Part shown: piece by piece, positions 1-6,839 of the stretch
Numbering within the stretch: position 1 is the first letter of the stretch
Layout of the letters: each line of letters starts with the position of its first letter
NCBI GenBank assembly: GCA_046483585.1
Contig: JAWOCV010000221.1
Coordinates: 1 to 64,000, forward strand
Source of the DNA: Marinilabilia sp046483585
GTDB taxonomy: Bacteria; Bacteroidota; Bacteroidia; Bacteroidales; Marinilabiliaceae
Direction of reading: 5' to 3'
Length of the DNA stretch: 64,000 bases
The notes under the pieces: generated by a model
Told to the model about the DNA's origin: nothing
Seen by the model: only the letters and a program-made list of their open reading frames with translations
The model's database searches: none
Translations under genes and position numbers: made by a program

Positions 1-1481
1 AGGGCTACTTTGCTGATGCGTTTCCATGGTCCGTTTTCACGTTTCTCTTTCCGGAGACGGCGCAACTCTTCCACACGGAGGTTGATGTCGATCCCGGCAT
101 CCCGCGGCAGGGGATCTCGTTCTTCGAGGACTGCTGCCAGATCGGCCGCCAGTGGCAGAAGTTTCTTTTCCCGGGCTGTCAGCAGCATGTGAGCGATTCG
201 CGGATGACAGGGAATTTTTGCCATTTCCCGGCCGTGCGAACTGATTTTGTTGTTTTCCAGGGCTCCCAGCTGGTGAAGGAGTTCCATGGCCTGATCTACA
301 TGACTTTTGGGGGGAGGCGTGATCCAGTTGAAGGCATACACGTCAGAGATGCCCCATAAAGCCATATCCAGCATCATGGAAGAGAGGTCCGATTCCTCAA
401 TTTCGGAAACGCGGTGTGCTTTCATCCGGTTTTCATCGGCCGGGGACCACAGGCGGTAACATTTCCCGGGTCCCAAACGGCCGGCTCTTCCGGTGCGCTG
501 ATCGGCGGCGTCTTTGGTGATCTCCACGGTGGTGAGGCGGGAGAGACCGGTGGAAGGATCAAAGCGGAGGGTTCGTGTAAAACCGCTGTCCACAACCACC
601 GAAACCCCTTCAATGGTGAGGCTGGTCTCGGCAATGGAAGTGGCCAGGACCACCTTTCTTTTTCCATGGGGGTGGGGCATGATGGCCTCCGTTTGTTGGC
701 CTGGCGACAACTGCCCGCACAAAGGGTGAATGGAGATCTCTGCCGGCAGGTTCTGCAAAAGTTCCTCGCATTTCCTGATCTCCGCTTCCCCGGGCAGGAA
801 AGCCAGGATGTCCCCTTCATCGTTTTTGACGGCCTGATTGATGATGCGTGCCGTGGTGTGGGGAAGATTTTTCAGGTCCCTGATACCGGTGTGTTCGATC
901 TTTACCGGATATTGTTTCCCTTCGCTTTCGAGTACAGAAGCTTCCAGGACAGAGGAGAGCTTGGGCATATCGAGGGTGGCCGACATGACCATGATTCTGA
1001 GGTCGGGACGCAGCACCTGCTGGGATTCGCGGCTCAGGACCAAAGCCGTATCGGCAAAGAGACTGCGTTCGTGAAATTCGTCAAAAATGACCAGCCCTGT
1101 ATCTTCCAGAGCATTGTCGTTTTGAAGCTTGCGGGTGAGAATGCCTTCGGTCACCACTTCTATGCGGGTTTGTTTGCTCACCTTATTGTCGAACCGGATT
1201 CTGTAACCGACGGTTTGCCCCACTTCTTCTCCCAGCAAAGATGCCATTCTTGCAGCAATGGACCTGGCGGCCAGACGGCGGGGCTCCAGCATGATGATCT
1301 TCTTCCCTTCCAGCCAGGGTTCGTGCATGAGGGCCAGCGGGAGAAGTGTACTTTTTCCTGCTCCGGGCGGGGCATGCACGATGAGGGTATTTTCCTTTAT
1401 CAAATGCGCTTTGATATCAGAAATGATCTCTGCAACAGGAAGATTTATGGTGGCCGCATCAAATTTTTTCACGTGGAACAT
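1..1481 (-). CDS. hrpB: HrpB-type ATP-dependent DEAH-box helicase (3' part off window)
   Basis: About 493 residues are visible; the C-terminal part runs off the window start. The protein is a superfamily 2 DEAH/RHA helicase of the HrpB type, a nucleic-acid-dependent ATPase whose bacterial role is poorly defined. Visible motifs are the P-loop GAGKST (residues 40-45), an EPRRLAA motif (66-72), the Walker B variant DEFH (134-137), SAT (167-169), and QRTGRAGRLGPG of the second RecA-like domain. DEFH in place of DEAH is typical of HrpB. The start is the ATG at 1481, which gives MFHVKKF just before the conserved N-terminal segment. It is the last gene of the minus-strand group at the left edge. I read the translation by eye from the reverse strand, so single residues could be wrong, but the family is clear. 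Confidence 0.9.
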   Translation of the reverse strand, partial: MFHVKKFDAATINLPVAEIISDIKAHLIKENTLIVHAPPGAGKSTLLPLALMHEPWLEGKKIIMLEPRRLAARSIAARMASLLGEEVGQTVGYRIRFDNKVSKQTRIEVVTEGILTRKLQNDNALEDTGLVIFDEFHERSLFADTALVLSRESQQVLRPDLRIMVMSATLDMPKLSSVLEASVLESEGKQYPVKIEHTGIRDLKNLPHTTARIINQAVKNDEGDILAFLPGEAEIRKCEELLQNLPAEISIHPLCGQLSPGQQTEAIMPHPHGKRKVVLATSIAETSLTIEGVSVVVDSGFTRTLRFDPSTGLSRLTTVEITKDAADQRTGRAGRLGPGKCYRLWSPADENRMKAHRVSEIEESDLSSMMLDMALWGISDVYAFNWITPPPKSHVDQAMELLHQLGALENNKISSHGREMAKIPCHPRIAHMLLTAREKKLLPLAADLAAVLEERDPLPRDAGIDINLRVEELRRLRKEKRENGPWKRISKVA

Positions 1482-1596
1482 TGGTTTGAGGCAAAGATAT
1501 TCAGAAGGGTAAAAAAAACCCGGAAAACCTGCAATGAATTACCTGGAAGAGGCAACATTTGAGGTAACCGGGAGTTTTTAAAAATTAAACAGATTT

Positions 1597-1797
1597 TTAA
1601 TCAATCTCGAAAGATATTTTGGCATTCACAGCATAGGAAACAATTTTGTTGTTTTCCACATTGGCATTCATGTTCTCAATGTAAACAGACTTGATGTTTT
1701 TAACGGTTTTTGAGGCTTCTGCCACAGCATTCTGGGTTGCTTCTGTAAAACCTTTGTCCGATGAAGCGATGACTTCAATAACTTTTACCATTTTCAT
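1597..1797 (-). CDS. Dodecin family flavin-binding protein
   Basis: This is a 66-residue protein starting MKMVKVIEVIASSDKGF. Dodecins are small dodecameric cytoplasmic proteins that store or buffer flavins, and in some species coenzyme A. The short length, the V-x-E-V-x-A-S-S-K/D-G-F start and the alternating strand pattern ending in AKISFEID all fit the family. The frame opens further upstream at a TTG, but the ATG at 1797 (or the one at 1791) gives the usual dodecin N-terminus, so I chose 1797. It lies 36 bp downstream of the DUF2267 gene on the same strand and is probably co-transcribed with it. The family is often stress- or stationary-phase-linked. That role is inferred here. Confidence 0.87.
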   Translation of the reverse strand: MKMVKVIEVIASSDKGFTEATQNAVAEASKTVKNIKSVYIENMNANVENNKIVSYAVNAKISFEID

Positions 1798-1833
1798 AAT
1801 ACTATGTTTTAAATTTAACAATGAATGATTCCA

Positions 1834-2274
1834 TTAAGAATATTCCTCGAACAATTCCTTAAAATCATCCGGTAATTGAGCCAGAATATCCTCTATTTCT
1901 CCTTTGGAAACGAATGTCCTTAACTCATTAATCACAGTTTTAACAATTTCTTCAGTTGATTCTTTCCAGGGAAACTCATTTTCGCCTAACTGGTCCTGAT
2001 GTCTTTTAATTTCCTCCAAAAACTCATTTTTGTCTAATTTTTTGGGGTGCTCATGATATTTCCAACCCTCTACATAAATGGCTTTTATGAACATAGGAAG
2101 CTGGGAAAGCAAATTGAATGATTCCGGAATTGTTATTCTGTCCCGAAATGCATGTAAAACAGCCCGCAATATTATGCCCGTCCTGCTGGTTTCCTTGGGA
2201 TGTCCAAGATTTTTGGCCAGATGATTGATAAATGCATTTCCTTCTTCTGCATATTTATTGAAATTTACACTCAT
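1834..2274 (-). CDS. DUF2267 domain protein
   Basis: This 146-residue soluble protein belongs to the DUF2267 family. Seen directly are the N-terminal segment with NAFINHLAKNLGHP, the LRAVLHAFRDRITIPESFNLLSQLPMFIKAIYVEGW core typical of the family, and a C-terminal helical half with ELRTFVSKGEIEDILAQLPDDFKELF. DUF2267 proteins have no settled biochemical function. They are often found beside stress genes such as dodecins, and this is the case here: the dodecin gene follows at 36 bp on the same strand. No signal peptide or membrane segment is visible. The start ATG at 2274 is the only sensible one. Confidence 0.85.
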   Translation of the reverse strand: MSVNFNKYAEEGNAFINHLAKNLGHPKETSRTGIILRAVLHAFRDRITIPESFNLLSQLPMFIKAIYVEGWKYHEHPKKLDKNEFLEEIKRHQDQLGENEFPWKESTEEIVKTVINELRTFVSKGEIEDILAQLPDDFKELFEEYS

Positions 2275-2491
2275 AATGACTCCCCTTTCTTTAATAAGTT
2301 ACGCAATTCCGGTGTAGTAAGCATCTCCTGTTGCATTTTAACATGAACTATTGACTTCGTCGAACTTCGTTTCATAAAATTATATCATTATGAATAATCC
2401 GGGATAAAACTTCAGGAAAACGAGTTATTAAAGCTCACATTCAATGCTGATTGTTATATACCTAATACTTTTTGAACCCTACAAAAGGATT

Positions 2492-2689
2492 TTACTCTTC
2501 TTCATATTGTATGACTTCTACGGGGCAACTTTCAGCTGCTTCCACAATTTCATCGGCATAATCATCGAAATTGACACCTTCTTTAACAATTGCTACATCG
2601 TCAGGTAAATCAAATACTTCCGGACAAATGTCCACGCAAAGATTACAGGCTGTGCAGCCTTCTTCCATCCATACTTTTTTAATAGCCAT
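2492..2689 (-). CDS. Small [4Fe-4S] ferredoxin
   Basis: This 65-residue acidic electron carrier has the motif CTACNLCVDICPEVF near residues 12-26 and a second SCPVEVI near residues 54-60. The C-x2-C-x2-C triad plus the C-terminal CP cysteine can bind one [4Fe-4S] cluster. An extra cysteine (residue 22, in DICP) could be structural, could form a disulfide with a second-motif cysteine, or could allow cluster conversion. The fold resembles single-cluster ferredoxins of anaerobes. It stands alone on the minus strand with more than 200 bp on each side, so no redox partner can be named from context. Confidence 0.9.
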   Translation of the reverse strand: MAIKKVWMEEGCTACNLCVDICPEVFDLPDDVAIVKEGVNFDDYADEIVEAAESCPVEVIQYEEE

Positions 2690-3403
2690 AACTGATATTT
2701 TTAAGGTTAATAATTTCTATGGGCCTTGATTTTAGCTTGCCTGATTTATGAATGAGCCCGGTCTAAGAAGCATCTTTATTGCCAAACTCTTCGTTGTTTG
2801 AAATTTTTGTAACCTCATTAACAATCAGTTAACTCCGGTACAAAAATTTAAAACGCCTCGATTTTGACAAAAATATACCTTTTTATACCGCACTCATGAA
2901 TAAATCAGATCCAACCCTTGCCGAATGAAAATACAAAAAGACAATTGCAAGGTCAAGGATTAAAGGGAAAAGGTTTGGAGTTTATTCAACAAATTAATTA
3001 TTAAAAAATTGTGTTCTTTGCGATAAGATGCGTGTTTGGCAGGGGGCTGGCTATAAGTTTTAAAGCCCGGAGATCCCCTTGTTTTTTACTGAATTTTAGT
3101 CGCTTTTGGAGCCAGGGATTATTTTTGAATAATCCGGGTTAGGTTTGGTCTCAAAGTTGTATTTTTAACCTGTGGCAATTCGAAATGTTATGGGGAAATC
3201 CTTCGTTTCATCGTCTTTCGCGCAGAATGACAGCAATAGCAGTTATCACCAGGTTTTCAAACGCCTGAAAAACAAATGGTTTAAATATTGTTCAAATACA
3301 CTGGTGTCCGGGATGACCAGTATAGTTTGCTTCACTTTGTTAGCAGTGACCGGGTGAATAAATTTTCCTGACAACAGAGATTCAAATTCTAAAAGTACAA
3401 ACC
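2690..3403. other. 714-bp gap without a supported gene
   Basis: This gap holds the 146-bp mobile repeat (2752-2897). It also has the short recurrent phrase TGAATAATCCGGG near 3126, where it forms an 8-bp inverted repeat (GGATTATT / AATAATCC). A degenerate stretch near 3190-3232 has the look of an interspersed repeat. A 61-codon frame at 3172 is not convincing. Base composition is AT-rich around 2900-3050. The promoters of the divergent ferredoxin and TspO-like genes must lie here, but I could not assign them. Confidence 0.5.
2752..2897 (+). mobile_element. 146-bp inverted-repeat element, copy A
   Basis: A 146-bp sequence here is repeated in inverted orientation at 39394-39539. By hand alignment I count about 6 differences and no gaps (about 96% identity). 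Its ends form an imperfect inverted repeat: ATGAGCCCGGTCTAAGAAG at the left, ATGAGTGCGGTATAAAAAG read inward from the right. Copy A's flanks extend this symmetry (CTGATTTAT / ATAAATCAG). There is no coding potential, so it looks like a miniature non-autonomous mobile element. Flanking direct repeats are limited to GA on both sides, so a target-site duplication is not proven. Confidence 0.75.
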
Positions 3404-4189
3404 ATGAAAAGCCGCGGATATCTTATAATTAATACAATCACACTTCTTTTTGTTCTGGTGATGAATGCCCTGTCGGGAACCGGATTTTTTAACGGGCGTA
3501 CCGTCGGGGAGGTGAGTGGCAGGTTTGAAAACACATTTACACCTGCCGGCTATGTTTTTGCCATTTGGGGTTTGATCTATTTGTTGTTGATCGCCTTTGT
3601 GGTACATCAGTGGATGGCATGGTCAAAAGGGAAAGGAGAGCCGGAGTTACGACAAACCGGGCTTTGGTTTGCTCTTGCCAACCTCGCCAACGGCTTCTGG
3701 ATCGTTGCCTGGCTTAATATGCATATTGGCCTGTCGGTACTGATCATATTTGTATTGCTGCTTTCATTGATCGTTCTTGCCGTTCGCCTGAAGCTTGAAT
3801 TGTGGGATGCCCCTTTAAGGATCATTGCGTTTGTCTGGTGGCCCCTCACGGTTTATTTGGGGTGGATTATTGTGGCAGTTGTGGCCAATATGACCGTCTA
3901 CCTGACCAGCATCGGCTGGGAGGGAGGTTTTCTTACAGAAGGATCCTGGACCATTCTGATGATCGGTGTAGCCACCATTATTTATCTTCTGTTGATCAAC
4001 TTCCGGAATATGCGAGAAGCATCCATTGTCGGTATATGGGCTTTCATCGGCATCGCCGTCCGGCAATGGGATTCAAATCCTGAAATTGCGTGGATGGCTT
4101 TGGCGGCTTCACTGGTCCTTCTGGTTTCTGCCGGTTCCCATGCCTATAGAAACCGGGCCACCTTACCGCGGTTGAGAAACCGGGATTAA
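3404..4189 (+). CDS. TspO/MBR-like tryptophan-rich membrane protein
   Basis: This 261-residue integral membrane protein has about eight hydrophobic segments and many tryptophans. The segment FTPAGYVFAIWGLIYLLL (about residues 45-62) matches the signature region of Bacteroidota proteins annotated as tryptophan-rich sensory protein. It is longer than classical TspO/MBR (about 160 residues, five helices), so it belongs to the larger branch. TspO relatives bind porphyrins or cholesterol-like ligands and affect stress responses; the ligand here is unknown. It runs convergently into the Spy-like gene with a 2-bp gap. The start ATG at 3404 gives MKSRGYLIINTITLLF, a normal first membrane helix. Confidence 0.75.
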   Translation: MKSRGYLIINTITLLFVLVMNALSGTGFFNGRTVGEVSGRFENTFTPAGYVFAIWGLIYLLLIAFVVHQWMAWSKGKGEPELRQTGLWFALANLANGFWIVAWLNMHIGLSVLIIFVLLLSLIVLAVRLKLELWDAPLRIIAFVWWPLTVYLGWIIVAVVANMTVYLTSIGWEGGFLTEGSWTILMIGVATIIYLLLINFRNMREASIVGIWAFIGIAVRQWDSNPEIAWMALAASLVLLVSAGSHAYRNRATLPRLRNRD

Positions 4190-4191
4190 AA

Positions 4192-4761
4192 TCACTGGTT
4201 GTTCCACCTTCGTCCACGGCCCTGTCTTCCCTGTCCGCGTCCATCTCTGGGTCCCTGCCGGCGACCGTGCCGGTAACGGTCAATGTCTGAGATCACTTCA
4301 TTGAATTTTTCCCGTTGCTCGGGGTTGCAGAGTTCTTTGACCCGGAGAAAATGTGTGCTGGTTGCTTTTTTCAGGGCGTACTGGATTTCACCAGCGCTGG
4401 CGGCCAGTTGGTCCAGTTTTTCTTTATCAGGGTTCTCTTTTTTTATTTCCGAAAGAATGGCTGTGTCGATGCTGTCGAGTTGTTGTGTCAGGTCCGAAAC
4501 ATCCTGACGGTAATGGCTTTCAATTTCTGAAAACTGAGAGGCCTGCTCCGGGGACATGTCCAGGATGCTTACCATTTGGCGGTAACCCGGGCCGGGAGCA
4601 ATGTGGTTTGAAGAAGCATCTGTTTGTATCTGGCGGGGAGATTCTTTTGTTGAAGAATCCTCTTCATTTCCCGGGGCCGGGACATAAGTGTAAAGCGCCC
4701 ACCCGGCCAGGAAGGCCACGATAAGGATGATGATACTTAATATGGTTGTTTTTTTATTCAT
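4192..4761 (-). CDS. Spy/CpxP/CnrX-like periplasmic metal- or stress-sensing protein
   Basis: This 189-residue protein has an N-terminal anchor (MNKKTTILSIIILIVAFLAGWALYTY), an acidic linker and a long helical domain. Two LTxxQ-like motifs (LDMSPEQ and LCNPEQREKF) are the hallmark of the Spy/CpxP and ZraP/CnrX superfamily of envelope chaperones and metal sensors. The C-terminus is a basic Gly/Arg tail (RHGRRQGPRDGRGQG). The ATG at 4761 overlaps the stop of the anti-sigma gene (4754) by 8 nt, so translation is probably coupled; a second in-frame ATG exists at 4773. As third gene after sigma and anti-sigma it probably feeds envelope signals into that pair, as CnrX does in the CnrYXH system. That parallel is inference. 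Confidence 0.72.
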   Translation of the reverse strand: MNKKTTILSIIILIVAFLAGWALYTYVPAPGNEEDSSTKESPRQIQTDASSNHIAPGPGYRQMVSILDMSPEQASQFSEIESHYRQDVSDLTQQLDSIDTAILSEIKKENPDKEKLDQLAASAGEIQYALKKATSTHFLRVKELCNPEQREKFNEVISDIDRYRHGRRQGPRDGRGQGRQGRGRRWNNQ

Positions 4762-5179
4762 ACTCGTATTCATATGAGTTAAGCCAGATATCTTCCAATT
4801 CAGAGGCGGGGTTTTCCGTGAAATAATATTCCGATGCAATGATTTCTGTGGCATCCGAAGTATTCTCACTTTGTTTGTCTGTTAAAGTGGCCGTAAGAAA
4901 GCCCAGGAACAAAAGGACCACGGACATGACCGATACGACGGCCGGACGTGCCAGCCAGGGGGATGGGGGGGGACCTTGTATGTGGGCCATAACCCGGGTC
5001 GCCAGAAACGGGGAAACTTCCTTTTCCTTTTCTGTCCCGACAAAATCAAGCAGGGCCCGGGTTTGCTCATAAACTTCCCTGCAGGCCTCACATTCCCTGA
5101 TATGTTGGTGCATTTCTTCAGGAATGTCCTGAAGGTTTTTGATTTGCGCCAGTTTTGTATGGATCTCTTCACAGTTCAT
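4754..5179 (-). CDS. Anti-sigma factor with zinc-binding (ZAS-type) N-terminus
   Basis: This 141-residue single-pass membrane protein has a cytoplasmic H26-x3-C30-x2-C33 motif (HIRECEAC), with C3 as a further candidate ligand. This is the ZAS zinc-binding fold that clasps ECF sigma factors. One hydrophobic helix (PAVVSVMSVVLLFLGFLTATL) follows, then an acidic Tyr-rich tail outside. The ATG at 5179 gives MNCEEIHTKL; the upstream TTG in frame is unlikely. It begins 12 bp after the stop of the ECF sigma gene and overlaps the Spy-like gene. It most likely sequesters the neighbouring sigma factor until an envelope signal releases it. Confidence 0.82.
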   Translation of the reverse strand: MNCEEIHTKLAQIKNLQDIPEEMHQHIRECEACREVYEQTRALLDFVGTEKEKEVSPFLATRVMAHIQGPPPSPWLARPAVVSVMSVVLLFLGFLTATLTDKQSENTSDATEIIASEYYFTENPASELEDIWLNSYEYEYE

Positions 5180-5190
5180 ATACCCCAAAT

Positions 5191-5745
5191 TTACCGGTTG
5201 TTTTTTCCTGACAATTCTTTTTGCAGGTTTTGTCTGGCCCTGAAAACAAGACTTTCTGCCGCTTTTTTTGACATTTTCAGAACGTCGGCCACCTCTTTCA
5301 TGCTGAGTTCCTGATAATAAAACAGGACAAATGCTTTTTTTTGTTTGTTGTTCAGCTTGTTGATGGCATTTTTAATCTCTTCTTTTTGCTCTTTCCGGGT
5401 TATTGTATCATCCGCCGATTCATTATCACGGGTATTGTTGACTTCATCATTGATGCCGGCCAATGCCTTCAGTTTGTTTTTCCGGGTTTGATTGATGGCT
5501 TTGTTGACCGATATCCGGTAAAGCCATGTGCTAAACGCGGATTTTCTGTTGAAAGAGCGCAAGGCATGCCAGGCTTTTATGAAAATTTCCTGGGTCAGGT
5601 CTTCTGCGTCGTCGGCGTTGTGAAGGAAACCCATGGCCGTCCGGAAGACCTTTTGCCGGTACCTTTCCACAAGGATGGAAAAAGCCTCCGTCCGGCCCTG
5701 CATCGCTTGTTCTGCCAATTCATTGTCTGTAAATGACGACTGCAT
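5191..5745 (-). CDS. ECF-type RNA polymerase sigma factor
   Basis: This 184-residue sigma-70 family protein has region 2 (AFSILVERYRQKVFRTAMGFLHNADDAEDLTQEIFIKAWHALRSF) and region 4 (YYQELSMKEVADVLKMSKKAAESLVFRARQNLQKEL) but no regions 1 or 3, which is the extracytoplasmic-function pattern. It is first in a three-gene minus-strand operon with its predicted anti-sigma factor and a Spy-like periplasmic protein. Such operons are usually autoregulated, but no duplicated -35/-10 pair was recognised upstream. The start ATG at 5745 is well placed. Confidence 0.92.
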   Translation of the reverse strand: MQSSFTDNELAEQAMQGRTEAFSILVERYRQKVFRTAMGFLHNADDAEDLTQEIFIKAWHALRSFNRKSAFSTWLYRISVNKAINQTRKNKLKALAGINDEVNNTRDNESADDTITRKEQKEEIKNAINKLNNKQKKAFVLFYYQELSMKEVADVLKMSKKAAESLVFRARQNLQKELSGKNNR

Positions 5746-5807
5746 TTATTTTCCTTCCGGGGTTTCAGTAACTCAAAACAGCAACTGTTTTTGATCTCTT
5801 TCCCTAA

Positions 5808-5963
5808 TAATAGATCGTTAGATTCTTAGATATTAGATTCCTGCCTGCCGGCAGGCAGGTAAGATGAATCGTATAATGTTGGTATACTGTAATTTAATAA
5901 GGAACATGCCAGTGATTTAAAAAATTGAATTACAAGGCATTGAAAAAGTTTAACGAACTATTG
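5808..5963 (+). mobile_element. Nested MITE family, copy 1 (136-bp core + 20-bp palindrome)
   Basis: The copy begins TAATAGATCGTTAGA and ends GTTTAACGAACTATTG, whose reverse complement is CAATAGTTCGTTAAAC, so the ends are inverted repeats. The flanks share CCTAA (before 5808 and after 5963), a possible target-site duplication. At the internal site where copies 3 and 4 hold a 92-bp insert, this copy has only the 20-bp palindrome at 5840-5859; without it the core is 136 bp. It lies in the 292-bp gap between the sigma operon promoter region and the Gly-rich gene terminator. No coding potential is seen. Confidence 0.8.
5840..5859. repeat. 20-bp perfect palindrome
   Basis: The sequence CCTGCCTGCCGGCAGGCAGG is exactly self-complementary. 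It equals the two ends of the 92-bp repeat (GCCTGCCTGGCG and CGGCAGACAGG type) brought together with the middle missing. It sits at the same internal site of the host element as the 92-bp inserts, and looks like an internal deletion product or a minimal form of that repeat. Confidence 0.85.
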
Positions 5964-5997
5964 CCTAAAATACAAATTTTCTAAAAAATGGTAATAA

Positions 5998-6022
5998 CAG
6001 GGACGGAAAAAAACCGCCCCTG
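5998..6022 (-). terminator. Hairpin terminator after Gly-rich protein gene
   Basis: Read on the minus strand, CAGGGGCGG pairs with CCGTCCCTG (one G-U pair) around a T7 loop, 16 bp after the stop codon at 6038. The T-tract after the stem is weak, so termination efficiency is uncertain. Confidence 0.5.
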
Positions 6023-6037
6023 CTTAAGAATGATTTG

Positions 6038-6439
6038 TTAATCATTGCCCTGTCCGGTGCCGCCGCCACTGCCGTCGCGCCGTTGTTGACGACCGGTGCC
6101 GTCTTCGAGGTTATCGCAGACGCCATTGTCATTGCTGTCGACAAAATTACCACCGCCGCCACGGCCTTGTCCGGCGCCCTGGCCCTGACCACGACCCAGG
6201 CCTTTCCCGTTGGCACGGCCTTTGCCGTTTCCGTTGCCGGGTCCGAGGCCTTTACCGGGGCGGTTGCCATCGTAGTTGTCGCAAACCCCGTCGCCGTCTT
6301 TATCAACAAACCCGGTACGCGGCTTTTGGGTGTTTTCCTGTTTCTCCTGACCGGCATTGTCGTTGTCTTGTGCCTGTACCGGCACGGTTGCAAATGCCAT
6401 TCCTGTGATCAGTGCCAATCCTAAAACCAATTTTTTCAT
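6038..6439 (-). CDS. Secreted Gly/Asn-rich protein with two calcium-loop motifs
   Basis: This 133-residue protein has a clear signal peptide (MKKLVLGLALITGMAFATVPVQAQ, cleavage near residue 23). The mature part holds DKDGDGVCDN (46-55) and, near residue 100, DSNDNGVCDN. Both match the D-x-D/N-x-D/N-G-x-x-D loop of EF-hand, dockerin or thrombospondin type 3 repeats, each with an embedded cysteine. A Gly/Asn/Lys/Arg linker of about 40 residues separates them. I do not recognise a named family. The protein probably binds calcium in the periplasm or outside, and the two cysteines could form a disulfide. It lies close to the ECF sigma operon, on the same strand but with its own terminator, so it may be a target of that sigma factor; this is inference. 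Confidence 0.72.
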   Translation of the reverse strand: MKKLVLGLALITGMAFATVPVQAQDNDNAGQEKQENTQKPRTGFVDKDGDGVCDNYDGNRPGKGLGPGNGNGKGRANGKGLGRGQGQGAGQGRGGGGNFVDSNDNGVCDNLEDGTGRQQRRDGSGGGTGQGND

Positions 6440-6839
6440 AACGTTTCATTTTTGATTGTTTTCATCCTTTTGACACATGCACCGGAACAATCATTCGCAG
6501 AAAGTCAAAAAAATTTTTTGGCAGAGGTTTGAATTGTGGATAAAGTTGTCCATATTTGCAAGTCAGATAACTATTGAATGGACCAAAACACTGGAAATAT
6601 TGTCTGCCCATCAACCGTTAACATCAATTGTTGCGGTACTTCTGTCACTACCTGTACAGGTATGATGATGGGACGAATGTCTATGGCATAAGTCTCATTG
6701 ACGCATCATATCTGTATCTCATCCAATTTTTTCAAGTAATTTTTGTATTACATTGCCATGAATAAATCAGATACGGGTGCGTCGATGCAACCGAATAGAT
6801 TGTCTATTGTTTATTTATTAACTTTTAATACGAAACACT
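6440..6839. other. 400-bp gap upstream of metY
   Basis: No supported gene is present. A 62-codon frame at 6477 has no family resemblance. The gap must hold the divergent promoters of the Gly-rich gene and metY. A short inverted repeat AATAGATTGTCTATT occurs near 6799-6813, and the phrase CATGAATAAATCAGAT near 6759 recurs at the edge of the 146-bp repeat (about 2895). I looked for a SAM-I type riboswitch before metY and did not recognise one. Confidence 0.45.

Noticed and set aside
414..1562. Long open frame on the plus strand opposite the helicase
   Set aside because: It is the antisense of hrpB. The minus strand shows all helicase motifs, and the plus frame has no domain.
3172..3357. 61-codon plus-strand frame before the TspO-like gene
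   Set aside because: It has no family resemblance. The stretch inside it (near 3190-3232) looks like a degenerate interspersed repeat of the kind often seen in intergenic DNA, and the codon pattern is not gene-like.
6477..6665. 62-codon plus-strand frame upstream of metY
   Set aside because: It has no homology that I recognise, no start signal and unusual composition; it is likely a chance frame.
6440..6839. SAM riboswitch upstream of metY
   Set aside because: I looked for the conserved SAM-I or SAM-II cores and did not find them. A covariance search (Rfam SAM models) would be decisive.
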